Part shown: piece after piece, positions 1 to 11,551 of the stretch
Numbering within the stretch: position 1 is the first letter of the stretch
Layout: each line of letters begins with the position of its first letter
Source of the DNA: Channa striata
Lineage: Eukaryota > Chordata > Actinopteri > Anabantiformes > Channidae
Reading direction: 5' to 3'
Assembly (NCBI GenBank): GCA_033026295.1
Contig: CM065184.1
Coordinates: 9,799,501-9,863,500 of the forward strand
DNA: 64,000 nucleotides
The notes under the pieces: model-generated
Told to the model about the DNA's origin: nothing
Databases searched by the model: none
What the model saw: the letters and a program-made list of their open reading frames with translations, nothing else
Made by a program: the position numbers and the translations under genes

Positions 1-1194
1 AACACCCCTAAAATTATTACAAAGATGTTTTTTCACCAAAATGTCATCCAAGAGTAAAAAGAAGAATTTTACACAGCAGAGCTTTATGCCTGCTGCCAAA
101 AACAGCAAACAAAACCACAAAAAATTAAACATTGTTAGACTGAGACATTCGACCCAAAATAACGAGATAATGTTCAGAGAAGATCTGACAGGTGCACGCA
201 GGTAGGTCCAGCAGTTAATATGTAATGTGGACAAGCAGACAATAATCAGCTAAATGTTTCAGCTACAGCAGGTGATGTTATACTGGACAGAGTAAGATTG
301 TAAAGCACCTTGATCAACTTGGTTGTTCTTAAATGTGCTATTTAAATAAAGTGGATTGGATTGGAAGTGGAAGCATGAGAGCTCCAGACTCCTTGTGGAT
401 ACTGTTCATACAAAAGAAATTTTGTAAATGGCATAAATTCTCCTTAAGTGCTTGTGTATGGAAATCAGCAACCACTCTGGGTAGCACTTTCCATAACAGC
501 TCACTTATATGGGGTAATATACATGTAGGCATAATAACTAGGTAAAAGCTGGGGTAATACCAAGATATTAGAGTGTAATGACCTGTACTCTCATTCATGT
601 CATCCAAGTTTATCAGTTCAGATATTACCTTGACATTAAGTGGAAACAGAAACGACCAGGAATTTTTCCATTTAATTATTGTAGTTCTGGAGTTTAGTGT
701 GTGTGTGACCTGGCCTACATTTACATTGCACATATCAATGTCTTACCGGGTTATCACTTTAAAAATACAGTGACATGACTTGTTTATTTTTATCAACATA
801 ATAATCCTGTTCATCACTACAGAAACAGTAACCCCTAGTTACCTTCCATTTATTCATCCATTCATCTCAAAGTCAACACAGAGAGACAAACACAGACAGA
901 CAACCACTCACACTCACATTCACACCTACGGCCAATTTAGAATCGATATTAACCTAACGTGTTTGTCTTTGGATTTCTGGAAGGAAACTGGAGTGTACAG
1001 AGGAAACCCACACAAGCACAGGGAGTAATTCCCAACTCCACACTAATTCAAACATGGTGACTGTGTTGCAAAAATACTGCCCCACTATAACCGTGCAAAT
1101 ACTGGATTGTAAAATGCATGAGGGGTTCTTGCCTGAGACCCTGTGTATTGTTTGTTTTTGCGTGTCTGTCTGTGTGCACGTCTCTGTACAGTAC
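1..1194 (-). other. got1 intron (partial), no exon seen
   Basis: This is the left edge of the window, lying beyond the last visible got1 exon. The next expected exon would begin after the residues ...QWKQIAEVMM and carry the family's FDSAYQGFASG segment. I do not find it on the minus strand here, so the gene continues outside the window. The stretch contains an old retroelement-like tail near 296-375 and otherwise no recognisable feature. Confidence 0.7.
296..375 (+). mobile_element. Degenerate LINE/SINE-like 3' tail
   Basis: The sequence reads as a run of the type 'TGTAAAGCACCTTG...' followed by 'GTGCTATTTAAATAAAG', and ends in short ATTGG repeats. Fish LINE-2-like elements commonly end with this pattern (a CACTTTG motif, then GTGCTATATAAATAAA and a short tandem tail). 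Only the 3' end is visible and no coding part is present. The family assignment is from memory of the pattern, not from a search. It lies inside a got1 intron. Confidence 0.45.
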
Positions 1195-3308
1195 CATCAT
1201 GACTTCAGCAATCTGCTTCCACTGCTCCTGTGTGGGATCAGTGCCAGTTGGATTATGGGCACAGGCATGCAGGACAAAGATGGAGTGCTCTGGGCAACTC
1301 TGCAAGAACAAAGAGAAGAAGACAATAGTCCGGTAAACTCGCCATGAAAACCACTGCTTAAGCATCTGACACACGTTGCATACCTCCAAGTCTCTAAGGA
1401 AACCAGCCAAATCAAGACCCCTTTTCTCTGCATCCCAGTACTTGTATGGACGGACATCCTCAAGCCCAGCACTGGCAAATATAGTACCGTGATTTTCTGC
1501 AACAAACAGAAAACTCACTTTTCATTTTCTTATCTATGTTTCCTCTGGATACAAGGGTGAATGCTTCTCACATCCGAACTGATAGCAAATCAAGACCACT
1601 AATACGACGTGACAATAAACATGTCATTCATTAATAAAGCATTACTGTCCTCCTGAGTCTAAAGTCAACAATGAGTCTTTAGGGCTCTTTGTAGGATTCA
1701 AAGATCAAAGTCCTTGAATAAGGAGCTACTGTTTGTGTGTATGTACGGGTGTACCCCAGGTAGGTGTAGACACGTAGACAGGAGTTTTGGTGTTGTTGGT
1801 TCCATTGTAGAAATGCCTGAGAAACAGTGCCCCCATCTTCAAAGCACCTGTACCACCCACACATTGGACAGCCCCAACCTGCCAGTGACAGAAACAAACA
1901 GTAAATTTAAATGTAAATAGAGGAGAAATGTAAACATTATAAGCTATTTTAACCCACAAACCCTGTTCTCCTTGATGGCAGGGCTGTCATCTCCCAAAAC
2001 AATCTTTGAGGACGATGATCTGAACTCAGGCAGGCCAAGGATGGGCAGGTATTCATGGTTTAGCTTGTCATCCTGCACAATGATCTTTTCGACCTTTTTC
2101 ACCACAGGCAAAACCCATGGTTGGCCTTCATCTGTCCGGTAGGCTGCAAGGAACAATTTGGGAAAGACAAAAATTACCCAAAAAAGTGAACCTGTAGGTG
2201 ACGTAAACGAATAAGAATCTGAAATGGTCTTGCTGATGGTTGCTGACTATATCCAATATTGACCAATAGTTGCACCTGTTACTTTAAAAATATATATAAT
2301 TTTACAACAACCTTTCAAGGACAACAGTCAACAACATTTTTCTTGTTAATGCACCTGTTACTGGGTCAAATATGATTAACGTAAAGCTGACTCTGGCAGG
2401 ATCACGGCAAAGATATAAGACACATGCACTTTCATCTGTTTTTGTCAGCAGCTGAACTCAACTTATGTCAGCACCTGATAAAGACTTAAAAGCCTTTTTA
2501 CCTTCAGAGCAGAGAGCATCAACTTGCTTTACAACACAATAATGGTGCTCTGGTTAGATATCAGGTTTGGGAAAGAAGCACAGCTTATGTGTATTTTAAC
2601 TCCTGCAAAACACTTCAAGTGTGAAGCAACAGTCCAGCTAACTGTCTGCTACAGAGTGACAGGTTATTTCACCCAGTTTGAGCAAGATGAAAAAGAGAAA
2701 GAAAAGGAAAAAACTGAGGTGATTCCTCTTTGTGCAACAATATTTACACAATGAAGAAAATGGAATGAATACTTTTTGTGGAGGGACCGTTCATCAAATT
2801 GCATAGATAGATTAGTTGACCAGTTGTTTTAATTTCAGTGAGATCTGAATGAATTGTGAGCCACTGATTAAGATGCTGTAGTTAAAGAATCAGTCTGGTC
2901 ATACATTTATGTATATATACAATAAAGTATATGTCTAAATGCCAATAATTCAAACATTATAATAAGAAATAAACATGTTGAATGGTGAATATTCTATAAT
3001 TTTATAATCTATTTGCTTTTATTATCTGAATACAAAAGGAGCTTATTGTGATCAGTTTATAATAAAATGTGTCAGATGACAACTTCTTCCACAGGACTCA
3101 GAATGAAATGGCTCACATAACGAACTATAACACCGCCCCGTTAGCTAACCAGCTGGGATACCGCCACACCTGTCGCTCAGACCGCGGTGGTCCACTCACC
3201 TCCCACCCCCAGGTTCACCTTGACGGGACACTGGTCGTTGGTGAAGTCCTGAATCAGCTTGAAGACCGCTATCGGATCCGCCTCGGGGACGTGGCAGAAC
3301 ACCGACAT
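1195..3308 (-). CDS. got1: Cytosolic aspartate aminotransferase, 5' half (partial)
   Basis: The enzyme is a PLP-dependent transaminase interconverting aspartate/2-oxoglutarate and oxaloacetate/glutamate in the cytosol, part of the malate-aspartate shuttle. Coding exons on the minus strand are 3200-3308, 1962-2143, 1755-1878, 1384-1496 and 1195-1299. All have GT-AG borders and phases that join to 211 codons. Diagnostic pieces are MSVFCHVPEADP at the start, VNLGVG|AYRTDEGQPWVLPVVKKVE, LNHEYLPILGLPEF, VGGTGALKMG, GTNNTKTPVYVSTPTW|ENHG and VLHACAHNPTGTDPTQEQW. The last holds the substrate/cofactor-contacting HNPTG segment. The PLP lysine lies in an exon beyond the window, so about half of the roughly 410-residue family length is present. 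The chosen start matches the family N-terminus. An in-frame ATG lies 14 codons upstream at 3350. The exon 3 donor (GTACAC) is weak. Confidence 0.93.
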
Positions 3309-3412
3309 GGCTGTTGGTGACTTTACTGGAGACTGAGCAGCTAACGACATGACGGAGGACTTCCACCTTCCCCTTGGAGTTGGGGAGTGGATAGTGGGCT
3401 TGAGCGGATTGT

Positions 3413-3446
3413 CCAATAGGAATCTCGACCCCTCTGCCGAACCAAT
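3413..3446 (-). promoter_or_regulatory. Paired CCAAT boxes upstream of got1
   Basis: Two CCAAT pentamers sit at 3413-3417 and 3442-3446 on the plus strand (ATTGG relative to got1), about 105-140 bases upstream of the got1 start codon and 29 bases apart. NF-Y binds such boxes in either orientation, commonly in TATA-less promoters. No TATA box was seen. Promoter use is inferred from position only. Confidence 0.4.
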
Positions 3447-6400
3447 CCCAGCTCTCATCCCACGTAGGTCAAAGTTCAAGAATACACGCGCGCCGGAGCT
3501 GTTGACTAACTAATAAACCCGTGTGCAGCGTCACTATTGAGATGCAGGAGCGTGTTTGGCCAGAAGGTGGCGACACAACCTCGGTAATTGACTGCGCTCA
3601 GTGTTTGTTCTGCAGCTGGCAGGATTTGATGAAATAACCCATAAGCAAACGTCTCAGACAAGATGATTGTCTCACATGGATTCATTTTCATCTTCAGGGC
3701 TTTAGGGCTGTGCATGTCATCATTAATGACACTTTGTGTCTAAAGGACCATGTGCAAAGGTCTTGATCAGGTCTGTCCTGGGGGCCCCGGCTCCTCCATC
3801 TTCTCCCCACAGCTGTCTGCTGGAAAGTGAAGTGGTTGATAAATGGAGGCCACTCCATCCTGCTCCCTGCTGTGCCGCTGTTGGGAAGCTTTTCGGCCAC
3901 ACTGGAGGCAGGACTCAGTGCGTCTGAGGCCCCGGTGCTGGCTCTGAATCATTCGGAGGGATAGAGAAGGGGCTTTTGCATGATTCAGCCAGTGTGCAGA
4001 TTAACTTGGTGACACACTGAGACACTTTCACCCTCCATTAGAAGATATTTTATTGACCTTATTCAATGTGGTAAGTAGACTACAGTATATTTACACAGTA
4101 TTCTACTTTTGTCATAGATACTCCTGGTGCATGTTGTTGAAATGTACGCTGTACTCTGCTACTTCTATCTGACAACTGTAGTTTTTACTTGACAGAAACA
4201 TAATATCACATAAAAATGTGATCACACATTTGCATCAGTACGTCAGTTGAATACACTATATATGTACACCAACAAGAATATTGTTAAACACGCACAAGCT
4301 ACAATGTTAAAATCACATATTAATTATTCAGCAATAACCTTTTTCTCTCTAGAAAAGTATCTTAAAGAAAATGCTTTTACTTTGATAGTACTAATACTAA
4401 AAGTCTCTGTTAAAATGTTGCATAATGTTTGAAGAGCTTGTAAGACTTTATTTGTGGTTAATTCGGCAATTTACATAAATGGGTTTTAGTTACTTCCGGT
4501 GATGATTGACATTCATTGTGCACAGTGTGTGTTTGACGTTAGATGGTTCTTTATATTTATTTGATGAACTCTGTTGTAACTTCAAGTCTCAGTTTAACAT
4601 TTTTTGTTCAGAAGTTACAATTTGTAATGAACATTAAAATGTTTTATAGATCAGATCTCACTTTGTACATTCTTTATAAGTCTGGAAAATAAAGGTTCAC
4701 TGCATGGACTGACACAGCTGTGTAGTAAAAGTTGTACTCACAAATATCTCTGTACTAGCAATTAAATTTAGAATCTGCATTGCTGTGATCCTGTAAATCT
4801 ATGTTGTTACTCTGTTCTGCTCTATTCGATGACTGTCCATCCAGGATCCTCCCTCTGTTGCTTTTCTTGGCATCTCCTTCATTTTTCTCCCTATTAAAGA
4901 GATTTTTAAGGAAGTTTCTCCTTATCTGAGTGGACGCTCTAAGGATGAGAATGTTGTTTTTGTACAGATTGTAAAGACTACTTGTTGTTTGGAAATGGGA
5001 TTGTGTATGCAAAATGCGATTTAATTAAACAGTGTTTGTGCATCATTGTTCTAGTTTTAAATGTTTCAGTTAAGTTTAGTTTGTAGGATCTTCAGCATTG
5101 TTTTCAGGTGTAGCGGGTGGAAACGTTCTGACATATGCCCGCTCCACAAACTGATCAGCAGAGGCAACACGAGACAGACAAAGCACACAACTGGCTGGTG
5201 AAAGTACTGCAGCAAGCTGTGGCTTTAACCTGGCTGTGGAATACTTAATGGCCATTATTCCTGATGAATTAAAGACATAACAAGTCAATCTTTTAATGGT
5301 TATATATAAGCCCAAAGTATTTTGTGCTTTTGTTTGACTAAAAGTTTAGTTTCTGTTTAATTCCTGATTAAATGTGAATGAATGACTCATTTACTGTTTA
5401 TGAATCATTATTACATAAAATAAATGCCTTATAAACTTTACAAAAGTGTTACAGTTAATCCTAATTCCAATTACGACAGAACTCTGAGCTACTATTTTCT
5501 CCACATTTTGTCCCAGATGTTACTCACTTTTCCCGTACCTGGTGCCACCCCCACTCTTCTCCACACTTTGACAGTAGATGTTTTCATTCTTTCCAACCAG
5601 GTGAGGGTGTCTCGTATGTTAGCTATCACTGTCAGCCCTGCAATTATGGGATTTGAGCTCCCAAGAACAAGGCTCAGGGGCCCAGGCCAGGGTTTGGTGT
5701 GTACGTACCGGGGAGGCCCCGAGGCCACAGTCTGGGCTGTGATGTGATGTGTGAGTCAGAGCAGAGAGTGACAAGAGCAGCCTCTGGCAAGACAGTGCCC
5801 ACAGGACGAGTGTGCCACGTCCAGATCAATGCGTTAGTCAGCCAAACATTTAAAAGCACGTTCTCTGCATTTCCTTGACATTGATATGTGGAACATTTAT
5901 TTTGGCATCTAGCAATGTAATGCAAGTATGACAATAAAGACTAGTGCTAACAAAGTTTCTGTTATCACTGCGTTTTCATTTTGCATGCAGGTCCTAATTG
6001 CTGCTGTATGACGCTGACATGGAAACACACAAAGGCACACATTCAGGCACAAGACACATTCCAGCTGTGGTATCACTGAAACACAAACAGCCGCGTGTGC
6101 ACAGACACACACGCCACGGCACATTCCAGGGGGGCGTTGCAGTGTTGCTCACTTGTTGCAATGGCCCCTGTGTCTCTGGGTCAGAAAGCTGTGGTGAGTG
6201 ACCACCTTTTCAGCTTCCTGCCGTGTTTGTTTTCCAAAGACAGAGTCATCTATTCCCTAACAAGAGACTAGACACAGCAACAACAAAGAGTGCAGGACCT
6301 CCCTGTTGCGCCCGGTGGAGTCCCATGACTGATGGAGCATGCACGCAGCAACACACAGCAGTGCTCTGTGCGTCTGACCACATTCCGGCTGGTGTATTTG

Positions 6401-9400
6401 TGTGTACATTCAAGTTTGTGTGTGCACATGTCATTGTGTGCTCCAGTTGATATCATGACATGAAATCTGTTTTTTTTCTTGAGTTAACAAACGCGTAGCC
6501 CGTGTTCTCTGTGTACAGCTCTACAGATGACCAAGAATGCACACACCTGAACTTAAAGATACCGTTTGAGTAATACATTTGTAATAATACAATTTCTACT
6601 GTACTTATAATATAATCCATTTTAGATGTAAATACAAATGCCAAAGTTATATACACACCCCCTTCACCACTTCTTTGCAAAGAGTTAGATTAGAGATGGT
6701 CAGTACTGCCGTCACAACACGGGCAAGCAGCAAGTCTAGATCTGTATTCTGGACCTCCCACTCCACTTACTAAAACCTCTAAAGCTGATTTACTCAACCT
6801 TTGTGTTTTGCTTAATTTATTAATGAACAGTGTCATGACAAGTTGCTCACAATTTAACACCTGATGTAAATCAGCTGTATGCCACTGTGGTTACACTGGG
6901 ATTATCAGGCTGTTTCTTTCTGTTTCTAGTCTCGGAGTAAGTTGAGCTAATCAACCGGCAGTACAGTCCAAATATTTTCATATGTATGGACATGATATGA
7001 AAGTGAATCATTTCCTAAAAAATGTTGAAAACCTTTATATAAAAGAACTTTAATCTTTCTAAGTGCTGTTTTTAAGAAACTCTGTGATGTTCTTAATTTG
7101 AAATGAGTACTGTTAACAGTTTTTAAAACTTTTATATCACTTTAATTATGACATCTACACATGTCTGCTAATATGATATTAGCCTTTGCCCTGCTGGTCC
7201 GCGTGGAGACTCATACACAAGGTCTACAGTGTTCTTCTAATTGATTGATGTTGTCTTTTGGCCAAATCAGGCTCGCCAGACCCCAGCTTTATACAAATAT
7301 TCATGCTAAGAAACAAAGACAGGAAGTGGAAGACTCATGTGTGAATTTTTACCCCGATTGCTTATTTTTGTAGCTAAGAAACACACCAACACAAAAATGA
7401 TTAGTGATAAGAAATCTATATATCATGATTGCCAGTGGTGTGATGTTTTATTAATCTACAAGGCGAGATCATGTGATTTCATTCCTCCATTCACAGGCAG
7501 ATCAGAACTCTGGGTCAGCTCCTGAAAACTCATTCTGTATGTACTTACATACTGAAGCAATTCAAGAAGTTGCAGTTTCATTGCTTAGTCTTTTTGACCA
7601 TAATTATTTACAAAAATCCAACTTTATTCCCAAAGACTCAGAGTTTTGCCAAAACAAACTGTCACTTTGATGAAGACTGCATCATGGTTGCTGGAGAGAC
7701 AGAACCATTTTCTCTCAAGGATGTTTACCTCTTGAAACCAGGATGAATGCATGCTTTTATTCTACAGCTACACACTGTCTTTCCCAAGAGAGTCGTTACT
7801 GTCCAAATTGGAGAAAGCCCCTCCAATAGCACGCTGAACTTGATTCAACCTTTTGATATTTTAGACATTTTTTTCACTAGCTCTGGCCAAGTAGGGCAGA
7901 ACGTGCACGCAGCCGAAGGGAACATTCAAGCCCCACACATCCTATTCTGTGAAGGCCCGCCTCCCTACAATGTCTTTATCTACATGGCCCCTGTGACAGC
8001 ACAGAGGATAAGCATATTTAGGTTGCACGTTTCCTCCTACACTAGATTCCCAACACCGTAGATCACAGACATTACAACGCTTACATCCCCCTGTTAACGC
8101 TCATATATACAAACACACACCTGCTCGGGCAAGGCCGCCTGCAAGAGAATTACAACAGGCTAATTTATGAGACCCAAGGGAGGGCAAAGGGTAGGGGACC
8201 CAGACTGGCCTGACCTCATTTCCTTCTTTCAGGGTCTCCAAGTTAGGCCTTTGATACACAGAACAGTGCTTTAGTTCTCAAACACATCACCTTCTCACAG
8301 TCTTTCAAATAATTAGGTTATCTTTTTCCCAAACTAGTTATCAGAATGAGCCCTAAGGGGCGGCTGCAACATGTGGGTTAGCTATCACCTTAGGCCCACC
8401 ATTGTGGACTATTTGGCACGTTCTAAGCCAAAGGTGGGTGGGTGAGAACAGAGGTTTTGGTGAAAATATGGCCCCAGGTTCGCCTCTGGCCTCCTCGTTT
8501 CCTTCAGTGAGAAGGCGCTGTCATCCGTCATTTGGGCCCAGGCAGGGGCACAATAGCACAGTCTGGGTCCTGGCTACTGACACTGATCACATGGGTTGCT
8601 GATAAGACTCACCTTCCGGGACCCAGAAGAACTGAACCATTACTGTCACACAACAGTTTGGTCCTTTGCCATTCTCACTGATGACCATGAAATAAAGGGG
8701 AAAAGGAAAGCACATAATGAACTGCATGAGGCAAACAGCCTCTATCTGTAATGTTGCTTTCTTCTGTTTTTCAAGGTCCTTTAATCTTGAAGCCTCATCA
8801 CATTCATATTAGCGCAGGAGGCTGGAGATAAGCCATTCCACCCTCTTTTTTTTAGAATTACAACACATGGAAAATAGATTGTGCAGACACACTTGAGCTA
8901 ACCGACATTCCTAATGTAATAATCTGTTGTTGTTGTAGGTAAGACATGACACGTGGACAATCATACAACAGATCCTCATCACACATTCAGGCTGTTCCAG
9001 TGAACAACCATCTCCTTACTGAGATGCTGTTCTACAAAGACCTGGGAGGTGAAAATAACACACACTCTTTCAGTTAATGCACACTCAGACATACACACAG
9101 TGCACAGTGGAGGTGTTGGTCCGGAGTTTACTACTGTGGTGAAAGATCCGACTCTGCTCACCTCTGGGCTTTAAAGAAGCAAGACACCAACCACATCAGC
9201 TTTCCATTCCTTCATTTTGTCTTATTCAAGCCTATAAATCTCCACATGCAGTGGTTTTCTGGGTCTGCAGCCCATGATCTGACTATACACCTGTCACTCT
9301 GCAGGGAAGACACTGCTGCAACAAGTTATTCTGCTAAACCAGAGGAACAAGAAGAAACATGTTCGGCACTGCCTGGCAAGCTTACAACTCTCTAGAACCA

Positions 9401-9459
9401 GCAGCAAAATTGAGTGAAGTTGACAGAGAATATTTTATGTAGTTCTTTTTGAAAGCCTC

Positions 9460-9461
<2 letters not shown>

Positions 9462-9492
<31 letters not shown>
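9462..9492. repeat. (GT)n microsatellite
   Basis: Uninterrupted TG/GT dinucleotide run of about 31 bases. Confidence 0.97.
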
Positions 9493-9494
<2 letters not shown>

Positions 9495-9767
9495 AGTAAC
9501 CATTAAGAGCTCTGCAGCCTATCCGTGCCGACCTCTCTGTCGTGGCTCTGACCTTCCCCAGCTTATCACGATGATTCTGAGATGAAGATGATGGATTCAT
9601 TCAACACTGAGAAGCTTCTTGACACTAACTGTGGGTCTGGGTTTTGTTACAGGCAGGAAACAGACTCTTCCGCTCCCTAAACACGCTCCTCTGCTCGGCC
9701 ACTTATGGGCTGCCGGTGGCACGCGAAGACCACTGGGATGGTCAGCTGAGGACTCGCGAGGGGGGAC

Positions 9768-9793
9768 GTGTGTGTGTGTGTGTGTGTGTGTGT
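9768..9793. repeat. (GT)n microsatellite
   Basis: Uninterrupted GT run of about 26 bases. Confidence 0.97.
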
Positions 9794-10659
9794 TCAGGGT
9801 TGAGGCCACCGTCTCCCACCCATGACATTTTTAATTACATCTATATGAGGATTGAAAGTCCAGGTAGTTATTGTTAAAACATCATGACATTTAAAACTGA
9901 AGGCAATTTCCATCTCAGCAATTCACACTTTGCGCATAAACACATTTACATATTTAAAACATTTAACTGGAACAGCCATTTTGTCATCGCCATATGTTTG
10001 ATCTGTTGCCTGTACCAACAATTTAATAAAGGCATAATATGTAAACAGAAGGATATTTGGGGAAATTAAGAGGCTCATTTGGAGTATTTTACCAGAACTA
10101 CCTAATTCCACCTAAGAAAACTGTGAAAATGGTCCTAAAAATATTTTTAACAAAGACTATAAGCTGTTTTAGCAGTGGGCAGGACACAAACTCAACTCTT
10201 TAATCTCAAATGTGCTCACAGGTTTGCAGGAGAACATTTGGAACAGCCAAATGGTCGGTTTCCCCGAACTGAAACCGAACTGACTGATTCCTTTCCTTCC
10301 CTCCCGCTCACGTTACATGGACCATTTTAAAGACTCAGATCTGCAGAAGAGGGAAAAACTCTAAGTCGGTCCAAACAGCGTCTTGTTGATGGGGAGCGGA
10401 TTATGTCGGCGTGCTCTCCCTTTCTTTCCAAACGGGAGCAATGGGCCTTCAGACACGAGCGCCTGCGTGTCCACAGAGAGACGACAAGGAGTTTCCTCTC
10501 TGGCAAAATACACAGCAAAAATATAAAAAATAATAATACATTTACATGTTTGTTTCTTATTAATCACATAAGACGAAACGTGTATTTACAGCGCATGGAG
10601 CAAACGCAAATTACATGTTATAATAAACTAACGTTCATTCTAGAAACTGCTATAATTAT

Positions 10660-10740
10660 TGTTAGTGTTATTATTATTATTAATATTATTATTATTAGAA
10701 GCAGTAGGAGCAGCAGCAGCAGCAGCAGTAGTAGAATTAC
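10660..10740. repeat. ATT- and AGC-rich trinucleotide stretch
   Basis: Imperfect ATT/TTA repeats are followed directly by AGC/AGT repeats. The reading frame through it yields poly-Ile and poly-Ser, which is simple sequence and not a protein. Confidence 0.9.
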
Positions 10741-11190
10741 TAGTCTCCTACATAGTGACTTTAAACGATTTTGTTGTTCCTCTTCTTGTGGTGATAATAG
10801 TTTCAATTGAGCAAACTTGTTAACATTTTACCCAGAGCTTTTTTTGGAAATACTGACCTAATGTCAAGGGAAAGTATCATCATGTCCAAATTTGGATGGA
10901 AAAAAAATCGTCCAACTTTCTAAACCTAACGAGACATAAATAAACCACAGATCAGCACATTTATAATATTTGTGCCTCCTTTGCTTGCCAATTGTGTCTT
11001 TTTTGCCTCAGCCACAGGCTAAAAACTTATTATCTTATCCGTGATTTACCGAGACAGGAGACAAAAATATTCCTAATCTTCCTCATCTTATCAATACTCA
11101 TCAATAATTGGCAAATGTATTTCTACAACTTTTGAATGATCCAAAAGTGGAAGACTTTTGTGCTGCTTTGCTGTTTTTTCTCGTAACCGT

Positions 11191-11212
11191 CACACACACA
11201 CACACACACACA
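11191..11212. repeat. (CA)11 microsatellite
   Basis: Uninterrupted CA run about 340 bases upstream of the nkx2.3 start codon, so length variation would fall in or near the promoter or 5' UTR. Confidence 0.95.
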
Positions 11213-11551
11213 AAGAGTGAGAACGGGAGGAGGGTGGGGGGGACTCCATCGATCCCTCCCCCGCTTCCGAACGTCACTGAATGAGAGAGGACAGCATCTT
11301 AGCTGACCCAGCTCTTTCTCTCCATAACTGAATTCACCCAACTAACCGGGATCGACCCTCTGCTTCCAGAGACACTCATCCAAAGCAGAGGGATGTCCCA
11401 GCTCGCACAGAGCCAGGCGTCCTCGGTCTGCATCCGAACCCCGCAGCGCACCAGCGTTTTCCGAGGTATTGGCTTCTTTTACGCGTCACACGCAGAAAAA
11501 CTGCTGCAGTTTTGAGAATCGTTGCCTGTCACTCATCTTTCGGCGGCAATT

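Larger units (their letters stand above)
3501..11551. other. Intergenic, got1 to nkx2.3 (8 kb)
   Basis: Both flanking genes point outward, so this interval holds both promoters. No exon with family resemblance or supporting splice structure was found on either strand. It contains GT/CA microsatellites at 9462-9492, 9768-9793 and 11191-11212 and an ATT/AGC-rich stretch near 10665-10740. The part from about 7.8 to 8.7 kb is less AT-rich and repeat-free, with homeodomain-like TAAT and GATA words, and could hold conserved control elements. That can only be judged by alignment. Confidence 0.6.

Noticed and set aside
4755..5012. 85-codon minus-strand frame rich in Asn/Ser/Arg
   Set aside because: No family resemblance and no partner exons nearby; cannot be separated from chance.
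7747..8061. 104-codon open frame in the got1-nkx2.3 interval
   Set aside because: No recognisable domain or splice structure; more likely non-coding, possibly a conserved element.
10403..10810. 135-codon open frame with poly-Ser and poly-Ile
   Set aside because: It is produced by ATT and AGC trinucleotide repeats.
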